From: Saprospiraceae bacterium
GTDB lineage: Bacteria > Bacteroidota > Bacteroidia > Chitinophagales > Saprospiraceae
NCBI GenBank assembly: GCA_020849825.1
Contig: JADZFP010000557.1
Coordinates: 1 to 7,839 of the forward strand
Length of the DNA stretch: 7,839 bases
Direction: 5' to 3'
In this document: piece after piece, positions 1 through 6,634 of the stretch
How the letters are laid out: each line of letters begins with the position of its first letter
Position numbering within the stretch: position 1 is the stretch's first letter
Made by a program: the position numbers and the translations under genes
Notes under the pieces: model-generated
What the model was told of the DNA's origin: nothing
Seen by the model: the letters and a program-made list of their open reading frames with translations, nothing else
The model's database searches: none

Positions 1-225
1 CACACTGGCGTCCTGTTTGCCGCCGAGGATCACCACGCCGCGCAGGCCGCCCTGCAATCCTACTTTATGGTACCCCGCCGATTCGTCGCCGTCGATCTGC
101 GAGGCGGTGAGGCCGGCGATGATGCCCGCTTTGAAACGCTGCTGTCGCTGGGCGATGGCCCCCTCAGGGAGGAGCATCAGGAGGAGGAGAACTGCCGGGA
201 AAAAGCGCAAGGCCCGGTATTTCAT
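1..225 (-). CDS. PorT-like outer-membrane beta-barrel protein, N-terminal part
   Basis: Reading the minus strand from the ATG at 225-223 gives 75 codons that stay open to the window edge, so the C-terminus is missing. The protein begins MKYRALRFF, followed by a hydrophobic stretch and an AIAQ site, a good Sec signal peptide with cleavage expected after residue 25. The mature part starts FKAGIIAGL, then SQIDGDESAGYHK and a glycine-rich strand (VGLQGGLRG). That order is typical of PorT/OmpA-like small barrels in Bacteroidota, which sit in the outer membrane and are often of unknown substrate. An in-frame upstream ATG at 252-250 would add nine residues (MKVCSASVN) ahead of the signal peptide. 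I prefer 225 because it gives a normal signal peptide. The gene is divergent from the next one. The specific role (secretion accessory or porin-like) cannot be told from this fragment. Confidence 0.75.
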   Translation of the reverse strand, partial: MKYRALRFFPAVLLLLMLLPEGAIAQRQQRFKAGIIAGLTASQIDGDESAGYHKVGLQGGLRGVVILGGKQDASV

Positions 226-267
226 GTTTACACTTGCCGAACAAACTTTCATGGCGTCAGATTTTGA

Positions 268-275
268 TACTTTTG
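268..275 (+). promoter_or_regulatory. Candidate -7 box for the rightward transcript
   Basis: TACTTTTG is a full match to the Bacteroidota -7 consensus TAnnTTTG. The -33 side is weak: only TTTC at 247-250, spaced 17 bases. If used, transcription would begin near 282 and give a leader of roughly 120 bases before the ATG at 401. It lies almost face to face with the minus-strand candidate promoter. Confidence 0.3.
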
Positions 276-289
276 TGTTCAATTCGCGG

Positions 290-319
290 CGAAGATACGG
301 GCACGGGGTAATTGGACAA
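290..319 (-). promoter_or_regulatory. Candidate Bacteroidota-type promoter for the left-edge barrel gene
   Basis: On the minus strand TATCTTCG (297-290) matches the Bacteroidota -7 box TAnnTTTG at five of six fixed positions. A TTG (319-317) lies 19 bases upstream, the usual spacing to the -33 element. A start near 283 would give a leader of about 58 bases before the ATG at 225. The call rests on motif matching only. Confidence 0.35.
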
Positions 320-400
320 GCGGGAATGAGCAAACGCCATTTTCCGGCCAAAAATCCCGGATACCGGTCGAGCAGCTGCCCAACGATCACGCAAGGCACC

Positions 401-670
401 ATGCGCTACACGCAAACGACATTGAAAAAAATTGAAGAACTCTTCGGCGAACTCGACTACACGATCCGCTACGAAAAAGGCAATTTCCAAAGCGGTTACT
501 GCATCGTTGAACAACGACGGGTGGCCGTGGTCAATCGTTTTTTCGACACCGAGGCACGGATCAATTGCCTGCTCGATATTCTGAGTAAAATGGCGTTCGA
601 CGTCGACTCATTGTCCGAAAAATCGCGCGATCTGATCGAAAAATGGAAAAAACAACAGGAGGAATCCTGA
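401..670 (+). CDS. Short conserved-looking protein of unknown function (89 aa)
   Basis: The product is a small, charged, soluble protein with no signal peptide or membrane segment. It has an amphipathic N-terminal helix (LKKIEELFGEL), a central section with likely beta strands (YTIRYEKGNFQSGYCIVE, then VAVVNRFF) and a helical, charged C-terminus ending KKQQEES. From memory, short proteins with the RYEKGxFxSGYC and VNxFFxTExRIN patterns occur widely in Bacteroidota, but I know of no assigned function. The frame is open far upstream. An in-frame ATG at 326 would give 114 aa with an unlikely Arg/Ser/Pro-rich extension, so I chose 401. The PhnP-like gene begins 63 bases downstream on the same strand, so co-transcription is possible. 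No metal-binding or catalytic motif stands out. Confidence 0.72.
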   Translation: MRYTQTTLKKIEELFGELDYTIRYEKGNFQSGYCIVEQRRVAVVNRFFDTEARINCLLDILSKMAFDVDSLSEKSRDLIEKWKKQQEES

Positions 671-733
671 GCCTTCCGCACCTTTGACCCGCCTTTTCAG
701 GCGCCCCGTTGTCCCCGTTCAACTCTCCTGATT

Positions 734-1495
734 TTGAAAATTACGCTGCTCGGCACCGGTACATCACAGGGCGTTCCCGTCATCGGATGCGAATGCCCGG
801 TTTGCACGTCAGCCGACCCGCGCGACAACCGGCTGCGCTCCGCCGCACTGATCAGCGCCGGCGACCTCAACATTTTGATCGACGCCGGCCCCGATCTGCG
901 CCAGCAAATGCTGCGCGCCCGCGTACGCCACCTCGATGCCATCCTGCTGACCCACGAGCACAACGACCACGTGATCGGCCTCGACGATATCCGGCCTTTC
1001 AACTTTAGGTCGGGCCGGGCCATGACCGTGTTTGCCCTGCCCCGCGTGGGCGAAGAAGTGCGCCGCCGCTTCGAATACGGGTTCGGGCATCCCATTCCCG
1101 GGCTGCCCCGCATCGCTCTGTGACCCATCGATCCCGCCGCTCCGCTTCGCCTGGGCACGCTGAAAATCGTACCGATCCGGGTGATGCACGGCCGTTTGCC
1201 CATACTGGGTTTCCGCATCGATGAAATGGCCTACCTCACCGATGTCAAGACCATTCCCGCCGAGGAGCTGGGCAAACTCGAAGGCTTGAAAGTGCTTGTT
1301 ATCAATGCCTTGCACCACCGAGACCACCCCACGCACCTCAACCTGGAAGAAGCGCTCGACCTGATCGCACGCATCCGGCCCGAACGCGCGTTCCTCACCC
1401 ACGTGAGCCATGAAATGGGGCGGGTGGAAGAAACCGGCAAACGGCTGCCCGCAGGGGTCAGTTTCGCCTTCGACGGGCTGGAAATTGACTTTTAG
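734..1495 (+). pseudogene. PhnP-like MBL-fold phosphodiesterase interrupted by an in-frame TGA
   Basis: A TTG start at 734 gives MKITLLGTGTSQGVP, the standard N-terminus of PhnP-type metallo-beta-lactamase-fold hydrolases; no in-frame ATG lies nearby. The frame reaches a TGA at 1121-1123 (codon 130) and then continues in the same frame, with no shift, to the TAA at 1493-1495. The whole would be 254 codons including the interrupting TGA, the normal family length. The first part carries H74-E-H76-N-D78-H79, the HxHxDH dinuclear metal site, and C19, C21 and C24, which in E. coli PhnP bind a structural zinc. The second part carries H152, D170 and H223, the remaining active-site ligands, plus H226, the expected fourth zinc ligand. 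Neither half could make a complete metal centre. PhnP cleaves phosphoribosyl cyclic phosphate in phosphonate breakdown, but Bacteroidota homologues are usually unlinked to phn genes, so the substrate is unknown. The cause may be a recent nonsense mutation, a sequencing error or readthrough. If the TGA is an error this is an intact gene. Confidence 0.85.
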
Positions 1496-1547
1496 CAGAA
1501 TCCATTCGACGTTGTACTTTGCCGGGCAAAACGAACAACCACTGCCC

Positions 1548-2636
1548 ATGAGTACAGCCGCTTCCGCCCCTGCCCCGCCTGCCAGTCTGGCCTGGGCCGA
1601 CCGTTTGCGCAACCTGGCCACTGTGATGGTCATCGGTATACACGTTTCGGCGCCTGTTGCGCATGGCTACGCTGCGTTCGACTCCTGGTTTTGGTGGGCT
1701 GCCAACTGGTGGGATTCGGCTTGCCGGCCCTCTGTGCCGCTGTTCGTGATGCTGAGCGGCTTTTTGTTGCTGGGTAAAGACTACCCGCTGGGCGATTTCC
1801 TGCAACGCCGTTTCACCCGCGTTATCGTACCCTCGCTGGCCTGGATGGTGGTGTACAATATTTATAATCACCTGGCTTCGGGCCAGCCGGCCACTTTCGC
1901 CGAAGCCGGGGTGCGCATGGTGGAAAACAAGGTGCATTACCACCTGTGGTTTATTTACCTGATCGTAGGGCTTTATCTGGTATATCCGATCATGCGCCCC
2001 TGGGTCCGGACGGCCCGCGAGCGCGACTATTGGTACCTGTTCGCCCTCTGCGCCATGGCCTCCTGGGGTTATAAAATCCTGTACGTTTTTTGGAACATCA
2101 GTATCGGCATTTATTGGGAGTTCTTTTGCAACAACCTGGGTTACTTCGTTTTAGGGTATTATCTGGGCAACAAGCCGACCCTCGATGAAGCCGGGGGCCA
2201 CGGCCATTTGTCGCCCTGGCCCTTTACGCGCCGGCAGTTGCTTTGGGTGGCCGGCGGACTTGTCGTTTTGGGCACGGTAGCCACAGCGGTGGGCACCTAC
2301 TGGGCCAGTAAAAAATACGGCCACGAGTTTCACCCCTATTTTTACGACTACCTCACCCCCAATGTGGGCCTCTGCGCCGCCGGCTGGTTTTTGCTGGCCA
2401 AATACACCTGGAATCGCCGTCCCCTGCTGGACGTAGAGCGTGAATTTGCCATCGCCAGTTTCGGGATTTATTTCGTACACGTGTTGCTGCTCGATTTCTG
2501 GTCGAAGGTCGGCTACTGGCAAACGCGCTTTCATCCGGCCAAAACCCTGCCCATCCTGACCGCAATGATCACCCTGAGTTCCTTTGTGGCCATTCTGCTG
2601 GTGCGCGCATTGCCCGGCGGTAAAAAAATCACCTGA
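1548..2636 (+). CDS. Acyltransferase-3 family membrane O-acyltransferase
   Basis: The 362-residue product is a multipass inner-membrane protein of the acyltransferase-3 family (Pfam PF01757, the OatA/WecH type), which moves acyl groups such as acetyl onto sugars or lipids. Family marks appear in order: RLRNLATVMVIGIHVS in the first membrane helix, with the probable catalytic H32; VPLFVMLSGFLLL near residue 70; RRFTRVIVPSL; HLWFIY at 132-137 leading into a long hydrophobic helix and YPIMRP; and ASFGIYFVHVLLL in the last third, with H311. The frame is open upstream to 1410, but that overlaps the previous gene. ATG 1548 gives the normal family start, a short Ala/Pro-rich cytoplasmic tail (MSTAASAPAPP) before the first helix. 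It begins 52 bases after the PhnP-like gene and its stop overlaps the next start by one base. The acceptor is unknown; an envelope glycan or lipid is a reasonable guess. Confidence 0.87.
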   Translation: MSTAASAPAPPASLAWADRLRNLATVMVIGIHVSAPVAHGYAAFDSWFWWAANWWDSACRPSVPLFVMLSGFLLLGKDYPLGDFLQRRFTRVIVPSLAWMVVYNIYNHLASGQPATFAEAGVRMVENKVHYHLWFIYLIVGLYLVYPIMRPWVRTARERDYWYLFALCAMASWGYKILYVFWNISIGIYWEFFCNNLGYFVLGYYLGNKPTLDEAGGHGHLSPWPFTRRQLLWVAGGLVVLGTVATAVGTYWASKKYGHEFHPYFYDYLTPNVGLCAAGWFLLAKYTWNRRPLLDVEREFAIASFGIYFVHVLLLDFWSKVGYWQTRFHPAKTLPILTAMITLSSFVAILLVRALPGGKKIT

Positions 2637-3568
2637 TGGGTCGCCTGAGCGCTGCCTGGCATTTGTTGCGCGTTTTTGGGAGCGCCTGGCTGCGGTGGTT
2701 TGCGGTACGCCGGGAACCCGGTTTGCAGGGTGTGTGGCGGTGGAATCGCCGCCGTTTTCGTCATTATTACTGGGGGACTACCTATCTGGCGGCCGTATTT
2801 TCCGCCCGGTCGGGTCGCGGGCGTTCGGCCCGTGAGCGTCGCCTTTTTGTACAAATGGCGGCTTTGGCCGCTTATTTCGACGAAATTAGCGAGCAGGGCA
2901 CAGCGCCGCCCTCCGATATCGGATGGAAACAAAAAGGCGCAGCACTGGATGGGCGCGGTCTGGCCTGGCCCTTGCTGCAGGCCGTACGCAGCGCCCTCAC
3001 GCTCGAACAAAGCGGCCCGTTCGAGGCGGAACTCGACGCAGTGTACCGCTCCGAGACGGTTCGGGAGCTCTCCGACAAGCCGGAGGGACTCAGCAAGGGC
3101 GCCCATTCGGTCCTCCTTTTTCGCAGCCTGCTCAGTCCGCCTGCCCCTGTGGCCGAGCGCGCCGCCTGGTATGCCTTCGGGCAATTGATTCAATTGTGCG
3201 ACGATGTGTTCGACGTTTGGTTCGATGCGCAATCGCCGGGCACGGCGTCGACTTTGCCGCTGCGTTTTTTATCCCGAAACGACGTGCCGGGGCTGGTCGA
3301 TATTTTTGAAAAACAGGTGCTACACACCCGTCAATGCTTATTGGCACTTCCCGGCCGGGGGGGCGCAAAAGCCTGGGCGACCCTGTTTTTCCTCGTGGCC
3401 ACTGCACGGGTGGCCCTGGCGCATTACAGAAGGGTAGGGCAGAGGGAGGGGATTTTGCCCCTGGAAGACCGAAAAACAATGGTGGTCGACATGTCGCGTT
3501 GGGCCAACCGGTTTCGATGGCTGGCCGAGATTTTGCGAAAATCCGTCAGGCCGCCCGATTTGCCCTGA
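2636..3568 (+). CDS. Putative class I isoprenoid-synthase-fold protein
   Basis: This 310-residue protein is predicted mostly helical, with no signal peptide. The best clue is at residues 182-193, GQLIQLCDDVFD, which fits GxxxQxxDDxxD, the second aspartate-rich motif of prenyl-diphosphate synthases; D197 follows. These aspartates normally hold magnesium bound to a diphosphate. About 105 residues earlier lies FDEISE (D82, E83, E86), where such enzymes usually have a DDxxD-type first motif, so the first motif looks altered. The N-terminus (1-60) is unusually rich in Arg and Trp (RWFAVRREPGL, VWRWNRRRFRHYYWG) and could touch the membrane surface. The ATG is fused to the previous stop as TGATG, which suggests translational coupling with the acyltransferase. 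I recall similar Bacteroidota proteins being labelled class 1 isoprenoid biosynthesis enzymes, without known products. Whether it is active, and whether it makes a prenyl, squalene-like or cyclic product, cannot be told here. The gene is real; the function is moderately supported. Confidence 0.72.
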   Translation: MGRLSAAWHLLRVFGSAWLRWFAVRREPGLQGVWRWNRRRFRHYYWGTTYLAAVFSARSGRGRSARERRLFVQMAALAAYFDEISEQGTAPPSDIGWKQKGAALDGRGLAWPLLQAVRSALTLEQSGPFEAELDAVYRSETVRELSDKPEGLSKGAHSVLLFRSLLSPPAPVAERAAWYAFGQLIQLCDDVFDVWFDAQSPGTASTLPLRFLSRNDVPGLVDIFEKQVLHTRQCLLALPGRGGAKAWATLFFLVATARVALAHYRRVGQREGILPLEDRKTMVVDMSRWANRFRWLAEILRKSVRPPDLP

Positions 3569-3610
3569 TTTTCGGAGAGAAAGACTTTTCTTTGCTTTTG
3601 AAAATACCCG

Positions 3611-3650
3611 ATCCTGTTTCGCCGCGCCACACGGCAAAAACGGGATTTTT
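3611..3650 (+). terminator. Probable intrinsic terminator after the acyltransferase / isoprenoid-like pair
   Basis: An imperfect hairpin pairs ATCCTGT (3611-3617) with ACGGGAT (3640-3646, one G-T pair), extended by TT/AA. After a small internal loop it continues as GCCG/CGGC (3621-3624 with 3632-3635), closing a 7-base loop. The stem runs directly into TTTTT (3646-3650). It begins 42 bases after the stop at 3568 and ends 22 bases before the amylase start. Confidence 0.6.
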
Positions 3651-3672
3651 CATTTATTCCAAACCGTTTTTT

Positions 3673-6507
3673 ATGATGAATAAACTGCTCCTCCTTCTGA
3701 CAGGCATCCTGACCAGCTTTTTCGTTTCTGCCCAGGTTACCTGCGAACCCATCTTTCCCACCGTCAACGACGAAGTCACGATTTATTTCCATGCCGACCA
3801 GGGCAACGGCGCCCTGGCAGGTGTTTCGCCCGTTTATGTGCACATGGGCGTGATTACCACGGCCAGCACCTCGCCGACCAACTGGCAACACGTGGTGACT
3901 ACCTGGGGCGCTGCCGATCCGCTTGGCGCCATGACCTTCGTGAGCCCCAATCTTTGGAAAAAAACGTTCACCATTCAGAGTTTTTTCAACATTCAGCCCG
4001 GCGAAACGGTGTTGCAACTCGCCTTTGTGTTCCGCAATACCAACGGCAGCATCGTGGGCCGCGCCGCCGACGGCTCGGATATTTATTACGACGTATACCC
4101 CGCCAACAGCGGGCTATTGACGACTCTTTTCACCCCTACTGCTCCGGCCCTGCTGACCAATATCGGCGCACAAATACCGGTGTCGGCTGCCGCCTCGCAA
4201 TCGGCCAGCCTGGTGCTGAAAGACAACGGCGTACAGGTGGCTTCCGCAACGGGCCAGACGCTCGAGGCTACCATCAACGTGAGCAGCGGCGGCCTGCACA
4301 CCGTGCAATTCATCGCCACCACGGCCAACGACGCGGATACCTCCTCCTTTATTTACGTCATTCCCCAAAACCTGCCCGCCCAGGACCCGCCCGCCGGTAC
4401 CGAACTGGGTATCAACTATTTACCCGATCAAACCAAAACCCGGCTGGCTTTGTACGCGCCAGGTAAATCCAACGTGTTTGTCATCGGCGACTTCAACAAC
4501 TGGCTGCCCGACCCCAACTATCAAATGCGCAAAAGCCTCGATGGCAATACCTGGTGGCTCGAACTGAGCGGCCTGACGCCGGGCGAGATCTACCGCTTCC
4601 AGTATTTCGTCGACGGCCAATTGAAAATCGCCGACCCGCTCAGCACCCTGGTGCTCGACCCCTGGAACGACGCCTTCATTCCGGCGCTCACCTGGCCCAA
4701 TATTCCGGCCTACCCCAACGGCAAAACCACCGGTGTGGTGTCCTTGCTGCAAACGGCCCAGCCGGCATTCAACTGGACGGCCAGCGGCTACCAGCGCCCC
4801 AAAAAGACCGACCTCGTCGTGTATGAATTGCTGGTGCGCGACTTCATTGCCCGCCACGACTACCAAACGCTTACCGATACCCTCGATTACCTCGAATCGC
4901 TCGGCGTGACCGCTATCGAACTCATGCCGGTAAATGAATTCGACGGCAACATCAACTGGGGCTATGGCCCGGCCTATCACAAGGCGCTCGACAAATACTA
5001 CGGCACCCCGGAAGCGCTCAAAACCTTCATCGATGAGTGCCACAAACGCGATATCGCCGTTATTCTCGACGTAGTGTTCAACCAGGCCACCGGCGCCAGT
5101 CCGCTCGCGCAACTCTATTGGGACGCCGCCAACAACCGGCCGGCCGCCAACAACCCCTGGCTGAACCCCGTTGCGACGCACCCCTTCAATGTATTCAACG
5201 ATTTCAACCACGAAAGCCAGGCCACCAAAGCCTACGTCAAAAACTGCGTGCGCTATTGGCTCGAAGAGTTCCAGATCGACGGCTTCCGTTTCGACCTGTC
5301 CAAAGGCTTTACCCAGTTCAACTCCGGCTCCAATGTGGCCCTTTGGGGACAATACGACGCCTCCCGGGTGGCCATCTGGAAGGATTACGCCGATTTTATC
5401 TGGGACATCGACCCGGAGACCTACGTCATTTTGGAACATTTTGCCGTCAATACCGAAGAAAAAGAACTGGCTGAATACGGCATGATGTTCTGGGGCAACA
5501 TGTGGGGCGGCTACAAAGACGTGGCCCTGGGCTTCGGTTCCGCCACCAGCGCCAACCTGACCGGCGTTGATTACAAATCACGCACCTGGTCGGTGCCTCA
5601 CCTGATCGGCTACATGGAAAGCCACGATGAAGACCGAATCGCCTATGAATGCAAGACTTACGGCAACGTGGTGGGCTCGTACAACATTAAAAGCCTGCCC
5701 ACCGCCATGCGCCGCATCGAGATGATCGAGCAATTGTTCTACACCGTTCCGGGGCCGAAAATGTTGTGGCAGTTCGGGGAAATGGGCTATGATTTCCCGA
5801 TCAACTATTGCCCCGACGGCTCCATAAACAACAACTGCCGCACCGATCCGAAGCCCATCCGCTGGGATTTTCTCGACAACCCCTACCGCCGCCGTCTGCA
5901 CGACGTGACGCAGGCCTTGCTGCATTTGCGCAACAATTTCGATGCCTTCGAAACGACCGACTACTCGGTTGCGGGGCTGGGCTCCGGGCAAGTCAAATCC
6001 GTTGTTCTCAATGGCTCCGACCTGCGCCTGGTTTCGGTGGCCAATGTCGGCACCACTACGACAACCGCCAGTGTGGCCTTCCCGACGACCGGCACCTGGT
6101 ACGAATACTACACGGGTGAAACGCTGAACGTTACCTCAGGAACGACCTCGCTTTCGCTCCAGGCGGGCGAATACCGGCTCTATCTCGATCAATTCGTGCC
6201 CTTGCCGGCCGGCGTAGTCATCAGCGGCACTTCGGAAAATGCCGGTTCGATGAGCGGCATGGAGGTGTATCCCAACCCTGCGGGCGCTATCTTTGCCGTC
6301 GATTTTGCATTGCGGGAAAGTGCGCGTATTCAAATTGAAGTATTTGATTTTACGGGTAAACGCCAGGCGCTCGTCGCTGCCGCCGACTTTTCCGCGGGCG
6401 AACATCAGGTGCAGGTGGAAACTGGAGATTGGCCCGCAGGACTGTATCTTGTGACGCTGCGCGACGACGCGGGGGGCACTATGACCCGCAAACTCGTCAA
6501 ACGATAA
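3673..6507 (+). CDS. Secreted GH13 alpha-amylase with CBM48-like domain and T9SS sorting domain
   Basis: The 944-residue enzyme should cleave alpha-1,4-glucans such as starch at or outside the cell surface. Residues 1-20 are a signal peptide (MMNKLLLLL...FVSA, cut before Q21). Residues 22-143 form an N-terminal beta domain (YVHMGVITT, LAFVFRN) and 144-240 an Ig-like linker. Residues 246-336 are an E-set/CBM48-like domain (VFVIGDFNNW, YRFQYFVDG). The GH13 barrel starts near 381 (LVVYELLVRDF). Its conserved regions are DVVFNQ at 466-471, GFRFD with nucleophile D541, VILEH with acid/base E588, and ESHD with H651 and D652, so the catalytic triad is intact. Region I has Gln471 where His is usual. 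A C-terminal beta domain runs to about 842. Residues 863-944 match a type A T9SS domain: MEVYPNPAG, IEVFDFTGK, WPAGLYLVTL and a basic KLVKR end, implying export by T9SS and surface attachment or release. The frame is open upstream to 3334, but the ATG pair at 3673/3676 gives the signal peptide. No susC/susD-like genes lie in the window. A hairpin terminator precedes it, so it is probably transcribed alone. Confidence 0.95.
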   Translation: MMNKLLLLLTGILTSFFVSAQVTCEPIFPTVNDEVTIYFHADQGNGALAGVSPVYVHMGVITTASTSPTNWQHVVTTWGAADPLGAMTFVSPNLWKKTFTIQSFFNIQPGETVLQLAFVFRNTNGSIVGRAADGSDIYYDVYPANSGLLTTLFTPTAPALLTNIGAQIPVSAAASQSASLVLKDNGVQVASATGQTLEATINVSSGGLHTVQFIATTANDADTSSFIYVIPQNLPAQDPPAGTELGINYLPDQTKTRLALYAPGKSNVFVIGDFNNWLPDPNYQMRKSLDGNTWWLELSGLTPGEIYRFQYFVDGQLKIADPLSTLVLDPWNDAFIPALTWPNIPAYPNGKTTGVVSLLQTAQPAFNWTASGYQRPKKTDLVVYELLVRDFIARHDYQTLTDTLDYLESLGVTAIELMPVNEFDGNINWGYGPAYHKALDKYYGTPEALKTFIDECHKRDIAVILDVVFNQATGASPLAQLYWDAANNRPAANNPWLNPVATHPFNVFNDFNHESQATKAYVKNCVRYWLEEFQIDGFRFDLSKGFTQFNSGSNVALWGQYDASRVAIWKDYADFIWDIDPETYVILEHFAVNTEEKELAEYGMMFWGNMWGGYKDVALGFGSATSANLTGVDYKSRTWSVPHLIGYMESHDEDRIAYECKTYGNVVGSYNIKSLPTAMRRIEMIEQLFYTVPGPKMLWQFGEMGYDFPINYCPDGSINNNCRTDPKPIRWDFLDNPYRRRLHDVTQALLHLRNNFDAFETTDYSVAGLGSGQVKSVVLNGSDLRLVSVANVGTTTTTASVAFPTTGTWYEYYTGETLNVTSGTTSLSLQAGEYRLYLDQFVPLPAGVVISGTSENAGSMSGMEVYPNPAGAIFAVDFALRESARIQIEVFDFTGKRQALVAAADFSAGEHQVQVETGDWPAGLYLVTLRDDAGGTMTRKLVKR

Positions 6508-6516
6508 ACCAAGAAA

Positions 6517-6549
6517 ACGGTGGAATCCCGCTTCGGGCGGGACCGCCGT
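6517..6549 (+). other. GC-rich hairpin just after the amylase stop
   Basis: Ten bases after the TAA, ACGGTGG (6517-6523) pairs with CCGCCGT (6543-6549, one G-T pair). Inside it TCCCGC (6526-6531) pairs with GCGGGA (6537-6542) around a 5-base TTCGG loop, with two unpaired A residues on the left arm. There is no T-run after it, so it is more likely an mRNA 3'-end-stabilising structure or pause site than a terminator by itself. Confidence 0.55.
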
Positions 6550-6591
6550 CGTTCCGGCCGCCCGATTAAAGCGCGGTCGTCTGCATATACG

Positions 6592-6624
6592 GAGGCGGAC
6601 GAATACACGTCCGCCTCTATTTTT
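6592..6624 (+). terminator. Intrinsic terminator of the amylase transcript
   Basis: A perfect 10-bp stem, GAGGCGGACG (6592-6601) with CGTCCGCCTC (6608-6617), closes a 6-base loop AATACA. It is followed at once by TATTTTT (6618-6624), the classic Rho-independent layout. It ends only 10 bases before the ATG of the glycosyltransferase, so that gene needs either readthrough or a promoter overlapping the terminator. TATTTTTC (6618-6625) is itself one base from the TAnnTTTG -7 box, which would give a nearly leaderless message, but no -33 element is evident. Confidence 0.75.
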
Positions 6625-6634
6625 CCAAAATCTC

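Noticed and set aside
17..400. Plus-strand open frame extending far upstream of the 89-aa gene
   Set aside because: It overlaps the signal-peptide-bearing minus-strand barrel gene, and the translation is Arg/Pro-rich and unstructured, typical of GC-rich shadow frames.
679..703. CACCTTTG (-7-like) and a small hairpin CGCCT-TTTC-AGGCG between the 89-aa gene and the PhnP-like gene
   Set aside because: The box has a mismatch and no -33 partner. The hairpin has only 5 bp and no T-run, so neither is strong enough to call a promoter or terminator.
1100..1181. Frameshift in the PhnP-like gene
   Set aside because: Both halves are in the same frame (734 and 1181 are equal modulo 3), and the bases between encode a sensible PIDPAAPLRLG linker, so only a stop codon interrupts it.
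1515..1522. TACTTTG as a promoter for the acyltransferase
   Set aside because: It is one base short of the TAnnTTTG spacing and has no suitably placed -33 element; co-transcription with the upstream genes is simpler.
809..1633. Long minus-strand open frame (274 codons) opposite the PhnP-like gene
   Set aside because: It is an antisense shadow. The plus strand carries all metal-binding motifs, whereas the minus product has no recognisable features.
4420..5439. Minus-strand open frame of 339 codons inside the amylase
   Set aside because: It is antisense to the conserved GH13 catalytic core. The product is repetitive in Val/Gly/Glu as expected from reversed codons.
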